NCBI GenBank assembly: GCA_944392615.1
Contig: CALXXF010000007.1
Span: 1 to 64,000 of the forward strand
Direction of reading: 5' to 3'
Source: an uncultured Clostridia bacterium
Lineage (GTDB): Bacteria; Bacillota; Clostridia; Oscillospirales; CAG-272
Length of the DNA stretch: 64,000 nucleotides
The notes beneath the pieces were generated by a model, which saw only the letters and a program-made list of their open reading frames with translations, made no database searches and was not told where the DNA came from. A program made the position numbers and the translations under genes. Within the stretch, counting starts at the first letter, position 1. Each line of letters starts with the position of its first letter. Below are positions 18,515 to 26,677 of this stretch, piece after piece.

Positions 18515-19330
18515 GTGGTTAAAGAAGAGATAAGAGAATTGGAAGAAAAGGCAAGGAAAAACAGACTTTTGTCGCTTGAAGGAATTTACAATGCCAGATC
18601 CGGACACCCCGGTGGCTCGCTTTCAATTGCCGAAATGGTGACGTATCTCTACTTCTGCGAGATGAGAGTGGATCCTGAGCATCCGGATATGCCGGGCAGG
18701 GACAGGCTGGTGCTCTCAAAGGGTCATGGCGCTCCCGCCCTTTATGCCGCACTTGCCATGCGCGGCTTTTTCCCGGAAAGCGAGCTGAAAAATCTGAGAA
18801 AGCTCGGCGGGATACTCCAAGGGCATCCGGATATGAAAAAGACTCCCGGAATAGACATGTCGACAGGCTCTCTTGGTCAGGGCCTTTCCGCTGCGTGCGG
18901 AATGGCGCTTGCCGCGCACGGGGCTTATAATGTGTTTTGCATAGTCGGCGACGGCGAGCTTCAGGAAGGACAGATCTGGGAAGCTGTAATGCTTGCCAAC
19001 CATTACAGGCTCTCCAACCTGTATGTGCTTGTGGACTATAACAAGGTCCAGCTTTCGGGAAAGGTGGACGACATAAGTCTGCCCGGTGATATAGAAGAAA
19101 AATTCCGCGTGTTCGGGTGGTATGCCGACACCATAGACGGGCATGATTTTGCCAGCATAGAGTCGGCTGTAAATGCCGCAAAAGGGCAGGATAAGCCGGC
19201 GGCGATAATCTGCAATACCGTAAAGGGCAAGGGCGTTTCGTATATGGAAGGCAATTACAAGTGGCACGGCAATGCCCCCGGCGACGAGCTCTATGAGAAA
19301 GCAGTCCTTGAGATAAATCAGGGCGTGTGA
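18515..19330 (+). CDS. Transketolase, N-terminal (thiamine-diphosphate binding) subunit
   Basis: The 271-residue product corresponds to the N-terminal third of transketolase, encoded separately as in many anaerobes and archaea. It binds the diphosphate part of thiamine diphosphate: GDGELQEGQIWEA (about 145-157) followed by VDYNKVQ is the metal/TPP motif, and SGHPGGSLS (about 28-36) and SKGHGAPALY are further conserved. The start is GTG 18515 with AAAGGAG 7 bases upstream. The C-terminal subunit follows after 96 bases. Together they transfer two-carbon units in the non-oxidative pentose phosphate pathway. Confidence 0.95.
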   Translation: MVKEEIRELEEKARKNRLLSLEGIYNARSGHPGGSLSIAEMVTYLYFCEMRVDPEHPDMPGRDRLVLSKGHGAPALYAALAMRGFFPESELKNLRKLGGILQGHPDMKKTPGIDMSTGSLGQGLSAACGMALAAHGAYNVFCIVGDGELQEGQIWEAVMLANHYRLSNLYVLVDYNKVQLSGKVDDISLPGDIEEKFRVFGWYADTIDGHDFASIESAVNAAKGQDKPAAIICNTVKGKGVSYMEGNYKWHGNAPGDELYEKAVLEINQGV

Positions 19331-19426
19331 ATTTCATATAAATGAGCGCGTGTTTTTTCTTAAAATCGTGTCTTGGGCATGATTGGTAAACAACGCAAAA
19401 TTGTACCACTGAAAGGCGGAGCAAAA

Positions 19427-20356
19427 ATGGCTGACATTGCAACAAGAGAAGCGTACGGAAGGGCTTTGGTCGACCTCGGACGCGAATATGATTTTTATGT
19501 TCTCTCCGCGGACCTTGCGGATTCGGTAAAGGTGGATTATTTCAGGAACGCTTATCCGGAAAGATATGTCGAGTGTGGCATAGCGGAGGAAAATATGATA
19601 GGCGTCGCTGCGGGAATAGCGTCAACCGGGACGCCGGCGTTTGCTTCTTCATACGCTATGTTCACAGCGGGCAGGGCATACGAGCAGATACGGAATTCTG
19701 TTGCATACCCGAATCTTCCCGTAATAATAGGCGCGTCGCATGCAGGCGTCTCTGTGGGTGAGGACGGGGCTACGCATCAGTGCTGTGAGGATATAGCCCT
19801 CATGCGGGTCATACCTGGAATGACGGTCTTTTCTCCTTGCGATGCCATAGAGGCAACGCAGGTCACAAAGGCGGCTCTTCTGGCAGGCTCACCTGTATAT
19901 ATCAGACTCAGCCGTCCCGCTTCGCCTGCGGTAAATACCGATAGCTACGTATTTGAGCCCGGAAAGGGCGTCGTGCTCTGCGACGGGGATGATGTCGCAA
20001 TATTTGCAACGGGGCTCATGGTGTGGCAGGCTCTTGAAGCAAGAAGGCTGCTTGCCGAAAGAGGGATAAGCGCGGCAGTTATCAACATACACACCATAAA
20101 GCCGATAGATTCCGCATTGATAGAGCGTTACGCAGCAAGAGTAAAGCAGCTGTTCACTGTTGAGGAACATTCTGTTATAGGCGGTCTTGGGAGCGCTGTA
20201 TGCGAGGTGCTGTGTGCTACGCACCCTGCAAGACTAACAATGATAGGTATAAACGACAGATTCGGACTTTCCGGAACGTCAAGCGGTCTTCTTTCATATT
20301 TCGGGCTGACCGCATCCTCAATAGCCGACAAGATCTCCGCTTCCTTGGAGTCGTGA
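19427..20356 (+). CDS. Transketolase, C-terminal subunit
   Basis: The 309-residue product holds the pyrimidine-binding and C-terminal domains of transketolase. ECGIAEENMIGVAAG (about 47-61) contains the catalytic glutamate that activates the thiamine ring; a C-terminal domain with EEHSVIGGLGSAV follows. ATG 19427 is preferred over the in-frame upstream start at 19373 because it follows GGCGGAG. It pairs with the subunit encoded just upstream. A strong terminator at 20565 ends the unit. Confidence 0.95.
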   Translation: MADIATREAYGRALVDLGREYDFYVLSADLADSVKVDYFRNAYPERYVECGIAEENMIGVAAGIASTGTPAFASSYAMFTAGRAYEQIRNSVAYPNLPVIIGASHAGVSVGEDGATHQCCEDIALMRVIPGMTVFSPCDAIEATQVTKAALLAGSPVYIRLSRPASPAVNTDSYVFEPGKGVVLCDGDDVAIFATGLMVWQALEARRLLAERGISAAVINIHTIKPIDSALIERYAARVKQLFTVEEHSVIGGLGSAVCEVLCATHPARLTMIGINDRFGLSGTSSGLLSYFGLTASSIADKISASLES

Positions 20357-20564
20357 TGATCTTATAGTCTGCGCTCTTGTCGGGGCAGTCTGCGGGTAAG
20401 CTGTATTATCAGAAGTGTAAAATACAGACTTGTCAGGAGGACAGGCTGAGCCGCAGACAGGATAGTTTGGATCGTTCTGTAATTCCCGGTGTGCGTCAGA
20501 GCGCATCAAGAATACCGAAAAATGGAAGAAGCATGCAAAAAAATATGGGCATCGATATAATTTG
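20357..20564. other. Intergenic DNA, no gene seen
   Basis: About 200 bases between the transketolase stop and the terminator contain no recognisable gene or regulatory site. Confidence 0.4.
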
Positions 20565-20590
20565 AAAAGACCGCTTTTGCGGTCTTTTTT
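20565..20590 (+). terminator. Intrinsic terminator of the transketolase unit
   Basis: AAAAGACCGC (20565-20574), TTTT loop, GCGGTCTTTT (20579-20588), followed by TT. Confidence 0.9.
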
Positions 20591-20614
20591 CGTCCATAAA
20601 TAATTTTTAGCATA

Positions 20615-20652
20615 CAAAAGGGCGTCGGTACTGCGAGCACGGCGCCCTTTAT
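20615..20652 (-). terminator. Probable terminator of the PduL gene
   Basis: On the minus strand AAAGGGCG pairs with CGCCCTTTT around an 18-base loop and runs into T residues (20624-20615). It lies about 45 bases after the PduL stop. Confidence 0.6.
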
Positions 20653-20694
20653 GTTAACAAAAGAAGCTGTATAAAGTATGTATGAGACTCTGTA

Positions 20695-21273
20695 TTATTT
20701 CACTATGTATCCGACTGTTCCGGCAAAGGCGCAGGCGGCATTGGCTTCATCGGTGTCAATATGCATAGCAAGCGAAAATTTATCGCTCACCCTGACAACC
20801 GTATCGTCAAATATGGTCTTTCTGTCTTTTGTGTCGAGGGCAACGGAAACAACATCCTTGTCTTTCACACCGAGTCTCTGGGCATCTGCCGGCGTCATAT
20901 GTATGTGTCTTTTTGCAATTATCACGCCCTCGTCTATTGTGACCTGCGCTCCGTTAAGAGGATTTACCAGAGTTATGCCGGGGCTTCCGGCGATATCTCC
21001 GCTCTCTCTCACAGGCGCGCTGACACCTAAGGTCCTCGCATCTGTAAATGATATTTCAACCTGGGCTGCTTTGCGAGCAGGTCCGAGAATACTGACTCCT
21101 GCAATGGTTTTCTTGGGCCCCACGACGTCGAGACGCTCATAGCAGGCAAACTGCCCCGGCTGGCTGAGGTCCTTTTTGTTTGTAAGCCCTACGCCTTTGC
21201 CGAAAAGTATCTCTATCTGTTCCTCTGTAAGGTGTATGTGGCGCGCGGATGTCTCTACAATAAAAGTTTCCAT
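20695..21273 (-). CDS. pduL: Phosphate acyltransferase, PduL type
   Basis: The 192-residue protein is a full-length PduL-family phosphotransacylase, which interconverts acyl-CoA and acyl-phosphate and is unrelated to Pta. The two zinc-binding histidine motifs of the family are present, SARHIHLT at about 9-16 and AKRHIHMT at about 119-126. There is no N-terminal encapsulation peptide and no microcompartment shell gene nearby, so it is more likely a free cytoplasmic enzyme of acetate or propionate formation. The start follows AAGGTAGG. It is a single gene between convergent and divergent gaps. Confidence 0.93.
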   Translation of the reverse strand: METFIVETSARHIHLTEEQIEILFGKGVGLTNKKDLSQPGQFACYERLDVVGPKKTIAGVSILGPARKAAQVEISFTDARTLGVSAPVRESGDIAGSPGITLVNPLNGAQVTIDEGVIIAKRHIHMTPADAQRLGVKDKDVVSVALDTKDRKTIFDDTVVRVSDKFSLAMHIDTDEANAACAFAGTVGYIVK

Positions 21274-21670
21274 TTTATACCTACCTTCTTCGCACAGGCA
21301 CGCTTTTAAGTATACCGGGACTCAGTCAAAATGCATCCCCGGCGTCACGTTTACTGATACAGAACGCCATCCGGCGGTTTTTCAAAAAGATCCGGCGCTT
21401 TTCTGCATGGATAATTGAGGAGAGACGCGACGATAATAAAACGTGTCTTTGTGAAAATAATATTATTGCAACGTTCATTGCGTCAGTTGTGCCAGCTGCG
21501 GATTTTCCAGCCGCGACCCTGCTATCCGGCATGCGGATTTACACGGGCACTTTCGTGCTCCGGCACCTTCGTGCTTATCGGACAGATTATGCCGTATATC
21601 TCCGGTATTACCGCCCGAATCGTATTTTAACACAAATTTCGCCAGATGTAAACACAAAACGGAGATTTTT
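21274..21670. other. Intergenic DNA, no gene seen
   Basis: About 400 bases between divergent genes. Two copies of a CAC-TTCGTGCT word lie near 21545-21575. No promoter with both elements was found. The ribosome site GGAG lies 7 bases before ATG 21671. Confidence 0.4.
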
Positions 21671-22429
21671 ATGAAAAAAAGAATGACAGAAACATTTTTC
21701 CGTGGGACAGGCATCCTTCAGAATTCTGATATGCTTTCGGAATCTGATGTGCTTTCAAAAGAAGAAAAAAAGGAAAGCTCAGAGCGTCGCGAAAGCGACA
21801 TCCTTAATGAAAGGTCAGATGAAGACAGCGGACTCAGGTGTATAACCATAATAGGGCAGGTCGAAGGACACACACTTCTCCCTGAAAATCAGAAAACCAC
21901 AAAATACGAGCATATAATACCGGCTTTGGTGTCTTTCGAGCAGGACAAAAGAGCTACCGGTCTTCTGGTACTGCTCAATACAGTCGGCGGAGATGTGGAA
22001 GCCGGTCTGGCAATAGCTGAAATGATAGCTTCGCTGAGCAAGCCGACCGCCTCTTTGGTTCTCGGAGGAGGACATTCTATAGGCGTGCCGCTCGCTGTCA
22101 GCGCAAGACGCTCATTTATAGTGCCCACTGCTACCATGACAATACATCCGGCAAGAATAAACGGGACGGTCATCGGCGCGCCGCAGACTTATCTGTTTCT
22201 CGAAAGGGTCCAGAAACGCATAGTCAGCTTTATAAGATCACATTCGTCTGTAAGCGAAAAAAGGCTCCTTGAGCTAATGATGGTCCCTGACGAGATGGCA
22301 ACCGATATAGGCACCGTCCTTGACGGCAGACAAGCGGTCGAAGAGGGAATAATAGACTGCATAGGCGGGGTGAAGGAAGCAATGTCTTTTCTTGAGGAAG
22401 AGGTAAAAAGGCAGGAAAAGGGCATATAA
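21671..22429 (+). CDS. ClpP-like serine protease, TepA/YlfB type
   Basis: The 252-residue protein has the ClpP/crotonase fold region from about residue 58 on. Apparent catalytic residues are Ser136 in GGGHSIGVPLA and His160 in TMTIHPARI, 24 residues apart as in ClpP. An N-terminal extension of about 55 residues is charged and low in complexity. The pattern matches the TepA (translocation-enhancing) subgroup of Firmicutes rather than the general ClpP that works with ClpX; no Clp ATPase is nearby. TepA proteins have been linked to signal-peptide degradation and spore germination in Bacillus, an analogy only. Confidence 0.8.
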   Translation: MKKRMTETFFRGTGILQNSDMLSESDVLSKEEKKESSERRESDILNERSDEDSGLRCITIIGQVEGHTLLPENQKTTKYEHIIPALVSFEQDKRATGLLVLLNTVGGDVEAGLAIAEMIASLSKPTASLVLGGGHSIGVPLAVSARRSFIVPTATMTIHPARINGTVIGAPQTYLFLERVQKRIVSFIRSHSSVSEKRLLELMMVPDEMATDIGTVLDGRQAVEEGIIDCIGGVKEAMSFLEEEVKRQEKGI

Positions 22430-22560
22430 TGTCATCGGGAGATGCAGACATAGGCGCTGTCTTTCGTTATGTGAAGGACAGAGAAAAGATCATTTGCGTA
22501 AAAAGCCAAGTGAAGGCGGGAAAAGACTCTCAAAAGCGCTTATTTTAACGGCGTTTCTTG

Positions 22561-22589
22561 TTGACACAGCGTTGGATTTATTATATAAT
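22561..22589 (+). promoter_or_regulatory. Exact consensus sigma-A promoter with long downstream leader
   Basis: TTGACA (22561-22566), 17 bases, TATAAT (22584-22589). The next credible gene starts at 23054, so transcription would cross about 460 non-coding bases that include a tandem repeat. An in-frame ATG at 22601 opens 117 codons but has no ribosome site and shows only basic low-complexity sequence. Confidence 0.85.
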
Positions 22590-22672
22590 GTTTAAATAAA
22601 ATGACAGACACAGTGTATCGGAAACAGAGACGATGTAAAATTGGAATGCATCTGTTCGGTAAAAGCAGGAAC

Positions 22673-22731
22673 CAGCGGCAAACGCGAGGGACAAAAACGC
22701 GCGGGCAGAATCAGCGGCAAACGCGCGGGCG
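22673..22731. repeat. Tandem repeat, 39-bp period, about 1.5 copies
   Basis: CAGCGGCAAACGCG starts at 22673 and again at 22712, with further ACGCG.GGG words between. It lies inside the long leader behind the consensus promoter at 22561. Confidence 0.75.
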
Positions 22732-23053
22732 GTTGTGCCTGAAGTATAGCGTGAAAGGCTCTTTTGGAAATATATCGCAGACATACTGCCCTCACGGCTT
22801 TCAGCAGTTTCTCATTCGGTCGTATGCAGGCTTGTCTTTGTTTTGCGTCGGCTTCTGGCATGCATTTCCACAAAAAGGAAAAGGCAGTAAGCGCAGGGCT
22901 TTGCAGGTTTGCAGAAAACTGTCACCGGCTCTTTTCCGACTACTGCAAAACTGAAAATAAACGCAGGAAACGTGTGCATGCGACGTGAGAAATTATTATC
23001 ATGACGCAGTGGGGGATGCCACGACAACGCCGCACGGGAAAGGAGCGCGTAAA

Positions 23054-23962
23054 ATGACAACTGATACCATAAAATTACTTGAAGCGCTGCGAAAAAAAAT
23101 AATTGCCCTTTCAGCTTTTTCCTTTGCTCTTTTTTGCGCGGCTATTGTCGTGCTGATATTTGTGTCGGATGTCAGCCTTACAGCGACGGCGGTGATATGC
23201 GCTGTGCTTCTCGCCGTCTTCATCGTTGCGATGGCATTCATTTCAAGGGTGCGCCGCGTTTTCAGAACCGTCTACAGGGTCAGGCTCATGCGCGAGCTTT
23301 ACCGTGAGGTATTCGACGAATTTTCTTCAGAACCGGGAGACGGTATAGGCCGGGAGACGGTTGAAAACACCGGAATGATAATGATGGGGAATACATACTC
23401 ATCTGTCAGAAGGTTCAGAGCTGAATACAAGGACGTTTCCCTCTCGCTTTCCGAGGTGTCGATAAAGCAGATTTCCGGGGACGGAAAAAGAAATTCCTTC
23501 ATGACCATGTTTTCCGGATATTGGATAGAGGCAAGATTCGGACGGCGTTTTGCCTGCCCAATGCAGATACGCGAAAGGAGCTTCAATTCAAACCCGCGCA
23601 CAGGAGAGCTTTTTTCAAAAGACAGGATTGCTGTCAGGATTTTTGCCGACAACGAGGAGTTCGACCACATTTTCAAGGCGTACGCCTCTCCGGAGGATGA
23701 TGCCCAGAGGTTGCTTGACTCCGGTCTGTGCAGTGCGGTAATCAAATTCAACCGCGAGGTTAAGGGCGATTTCATGTTCGGCTTTTCCGACGACACCCTT
23801 CATATAGCGTGTCACGGGAAGCGTGACGTGTTTGAGCCTAAACTGTTTGAGGCTCCCGACAAGGAGCTGATAAAGAGCACAGCTCTCCACGATGCGTGCG
23901 CGCTGGTTGAGTTTATAGATTCTCTTGAAAATATCGACGGCTTGTTTGCCTCGCCGCAATGA
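23054..23962 (+). CDS. Membrane protein of DUF3137-like type
   Basis: The 302-residue protein has two adjacent transmembrane helices near its N-terminus (about 17-37 and 43-63), followed by a soluble domain. The stretch FSGYWIEARFGRRFACPMQIRER (about 157-179) recalls the core of DUF3137 proteins, which often accompany LemA; no LemA gene is present here. ATG 23054 follows AAAGGAG by 9 bases; an upstream in-frame start at 22985 is not supported. The cdaA gene begins 101 bases downstream on the same strand, but a functional link is not implied. Function unknown. Confidence 0.6.
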   Translation: MTTDTIKLLEALRKKIIALSAFSFALFCAAIVVLIFVSDVSLTATAVICAVLLAVFIVAMAFISRVRRVFRTVYRVRLMRELYREVFDEFSSEPGDGIGRETVENTGMIMMGNTYSSVRRFRAEYKDVSLSLSEVSIKQISGDGKRNSFMTMFSGYWIEARFGRRFACPMQIRERSFNSNPRTGELFSKDRIAVRIFADNEEFDHIFKAYASPEDDAQRLLDSGLCSAVIKFNREVKGDFMFGFSDDTLHIACHGKRDVFEPKLFEAPDKELIKSTALHDACALVEFIDSLENIDGLFASPQ

Positions 23963-24063
23963 GCCCCGGAAGAACAGAACATCAAAAGAGCATTCAGGGA
24001 ATCCGCAGATAAAATTGCGGGGTACGATTGAAGAAGTAAAACACTGATGACGGAGTTACGGAA

Positions 24064-25272
24064 ATGAATTTTTTCAGGAATCTTCTCAATTCCTTTATGG
24101 AAATGGATATACTCGATGTACTCGATATATGCCTTGTATGGATACTCCTATATCTCGCGTGTACCTTCATAAGAGAGAGAAGAGCAGGTAAGCTTGCTGT
24201 GGGAGTCATGGTCATGCTCGCGCTTCAGCTTGTCAGCGACGCACTTGAGCTGCGCGCCATGCAGTCCATATTGCAGAACGTGTTTCAGGTCGGACTCATA
24301 GCACTTATAGTCGTTTTCCAGCCGGAGCTCCGTTCGGCTCTTGAAAAGGTGGGCGCCGAGCCGCTCAAAAGCATAAAGAGCTTTACTGACGACAGGGATA
24401 TAACCGCGTATAATGAAATAATAGACAATATATGCGAGGCGGTATGCGACATGTCTTTAGACAAGACGGGAGCGCTTATAGTAATAGAACGCGGCACCAA
24501 GCTTGAGGATTTTATAAGAAGCGGCACAATCATCAATTCTGATGTCAGCTCTTTTTTGCTGAAAAACATTTTTTTCAACAAAGCACCTCTGCATGACGGC
24601 GCAGTCATAATAAGAGATACCAAGATAAGGGCGGCGGGGTGCTTTCTGCCCCTGTCCACCAACGCCGATATAGTTAAAGACCTTGGTACAAGACACAGGG
24701 CGGCTATAGGCATGAGCGAAAATTCTGACGCGGCAGTCATAGTCGTCAGTGAGGAAAACGGGATAATATCGATAGCTTTCGACGGCAAGCTCACGAGAAA
24801 TTACGACTACACGGGGCTGCGCAAGGCGCTTTGCTCCTTTATGCTCCCAAAGGCAGAAAAGACACAGTTAAAAAAGCGTATTTTCAAGAAGGAGAGCGAG
24901 GACGGCGAGTATGACTACAGCACTGTTTTCCACGCCGGTTCAAAAGGCCAAGATACGCAAAAGCGCGACCATACAGATAAGACGGAAAGGCATGAAGGTG
25001 TAGATCCGGAGGAAAGCTCCCAAAGCTCTGACGACTTAAAAAGGTATGACGGAATGACAGAGCAAAACAGCGATTATTCGGGCGTGTCGACGAAAAACAG
25101 CGCTTCTCCGGATGTGGAGATTGCTGAATCCGGGGAAGAAACCGGGTATTTCGGCAAGACGGTTGCCGGGGAACACAAACCGGATGTCAATGAAAACGGA
25201 AATGACAGCGGCAGAAGGGCAGACACGGTGATGTCGGCTGCCGGAAAGGAGAATTCGGGCGATGAAAAATAG
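24064..25272 (+). CDS. cdaA: Diadenylate cyclase CdaA with unusual acidic C-terminal tail
   Basis: The protein (402 residues) makes cyclic di-AMP from two ATP at the membrane. Three N-terminal transmembrane segments (about 15-100) precede the DAC domain, which shows the DGA motif in APLHDGAVII (about 175-184) and the RHR motif in GTRHRAAIG (about 207-215). Typical CdaA proteins are about 270-280 residues; this one has about 120 extra residues (from about 282), rich in Asp, Glu, Ser and Lys and predicted disordered. The start follows GGAG. The gene overlaps cdaR by 11 bases, the conserved pair in which CdaR modulates CdaA. Confidence 0.96.
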   Translation: MNFFRNLLNSFMEMDILDVLDICLVWILLYLACTFIRERRAGKLAVGVMVMLALQLVSDALELRAMQSILQNVFQVGLIALIVVFQPELRSALEKVGAEPLKSIKSFTDDRDITAYNEIIDNICEAVCDMSLDKTGALIVIERGTKLEDFIRSGTIINSDVSSFLLKNIFFNKAPLHDGAVIIRDTKIRAAGCFLPLSTNADIVKDLGTRHRAAIGMSENSDAAVIVVSEENGIISIAFDGKLTRNYDYTGLRKALCSFMLPKAEKTQLKKRIFKKESEDGEYDYSTVFHAGSKGQDTQKRDHTDKTERHEGVDPEESSQSSDDLKRYDGMTEQNSDYSGVSTKNSASPDVEIAESGEETGYFGKTVAGEHKPDVNENGNDSGRRADTVMSAAGKENSGDEK

Positions 25273-26677
25273 AGAAGAAGAACAGTATCAGAAGCACGTG
25301 GAGACTTCTTCCGGTGATTATACCGTAAAGAAAAGCCGCGTTGCCAATACTGTAATAAAGATCGTCACCTTTCTCGCCGCAATTCTCATATGGTTGTATT
25401 TTGTACAGAACAATGACGCGACACAGGAAAAGGTATACGACCTTATACCGATAGAGCTTCAGGGAACACAGAGCATGTCAAACAACGGACTGGCAGTCTA
25501 TTCTATGAGCTTTGATACAATAAACGTCACGCTTACCGGCTCCGGAAACGCGCTGAAATCGGTTGACAGGAGTGATATATCTGCATATATAGACCTGTCC
25601 GATGTCATGGAGCCCGGTAAATACGACCTGACCGTTAAGGTAAAGGTCCCTTCGGGCTTCGCACCTCCCACATATTCCGATACAGTGACCGTGCACGTGG
25701 ATAAGCTTGCAGTGAAGACTTTTACCGTAGACAGCAGCAATATAAATGTTTCAAGCTGGAGTCTTGAAGAATTCTGCGTTATGGACCTTGAAAATTCAAG
25801 TGTGAATATAAATTATGTTACCGTAAGAGCTCCTACAAGCGTGCTTTCTTTGATAAACGACGTCCGGATCTCTTCCAATACGACTATAACCTCCGGAGGA
25901 AACCATGATTCCTCAGCTACTGTGGTTTTTGTCGATGAAAACGGAGAAGAGATAGTTGATAATGAAATAAAATATACCCTTTACAGCGGCGGCAGCGTGG
26001 ATATCTCCGGAGTGGTGACCGGAGGACAGAAGGTTGCCACTCCGAGCGTTTCTGTCGTACTTGTCAAAGAAAAAACGGTGCCCCTTACCGTGACAGACAG
26101 CGAGGGCTTTATCTCTTCTGACAGGATAATAATGACTCCGTCTGTAGTTACAATAAAGGGAAGCCCTGAGGCGGTAAATGCAATAAGCGAAATGTCTCTC
26201 GGCACTTTCAGTTCGAAAAATCTTGTAGACCCCAACAAAAATTATACGGATCTGGTCTTTGAATATCTCACACTGCCGGATGGAATAACCGGAGTTTACG
26301 ACAGTTCGGGAAGGGAATACCAGGACGGCAAGATAAACGCCAAGGTCCGTGTCAATACCGGAAAGGGATATGCTCTCAACGTACCTGCCGAGTATGTCAC
26401 ATTTGTAGGAGGAAACGCAAGACTTGCCTCGGGATTTGTCACTGTGTATATCCGCTCTGTTACAGACGACGATACGTATTTCCTCCTGCTTGAGCAGATG
26501 ATCATGAACGGACAGCCGGGGATAAATCTTGTTGTAAACCTCACCGGGATCAATGTGACCGGAAGAACCGAAGCACCGGTGACGGTGATATTCTCTTCGG
26601 AATTTTCCGGAAAGCTCTATGAAATCTATACTGAAGAGGATACGCCTTATACGGCGACGGTCATGCCTGTTGGATAA
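25262..26677 (+). CDS. cdaR: CdaR, YbbR-domain regulator of CdaA
   Basis: The 471-residue protein has a single N-terminal membrane helix (about 31-48) and an extracytoplasmic region made of repeated YbbR domains (about 55-440), rich in beta strands. CdaR binds CdaA and tunes cyclic-di-AMP synthesis. The gene begins inside the cdaA 3' end (11-base overlap), showing translational coupling. The stop overlaps the likely TTG start of the next gene. The usual third member, glmM, is not adjacent here; an FAD protein takes its place. Confidence 0.93.
   Translation: MKNREEEQYQKHVETSSGDYTVKKSRVANTVIKIVTFLAAILIWLYFVQNNDATQEKVYDLIPIELQGTQSMSNNGLAVYSMSFDTINVTLTGSGNALKSVDRSDISAYIDLSDVMEPGKYDLTVKVKVPSGFAPPTYSDTVTVHVDKLAVKTFTVDSSNINVSSWSLEEFCVMDLENSSVNINYVTVRAPTSVLSLINDVRISSNTTITSGGNHDSSATVVFVDENGEEIVDNEIKYTLYSGGSVDISGVVTGGQKVATPSVSVVLVKEKTVPLTVTDSEGFISSDRIIMTPSVVTIKGSPEAVNAISEMSLGTFSSKNLVDPNKNYTDLVFEYLTLPDGITGVYDSSGREYQDGKINAKVRVNTGKGYALNVPAEYVTFVGGNARLASGFVTVYIRSVTDDDTYFLLLEQMIMNGQPGINLVVNLTGINVTGRTEAPVTVIFSSEFSGKLYEIYTEEDTPYTATVMPVG

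Noticed and set aside
18519-19445. Long minus-strand frame of 308 codons across the transketolase gene
   Set aside because: It lies wholly opposite a well-conserved gene, has no ribosome site and no recognisable domain.
22601-22954. 117-codon frame behind the consensus promoter
   Set aside because: No ribosome site at 22601, a low-complexity basic sequence produced by the repeat, and no conserved motif.
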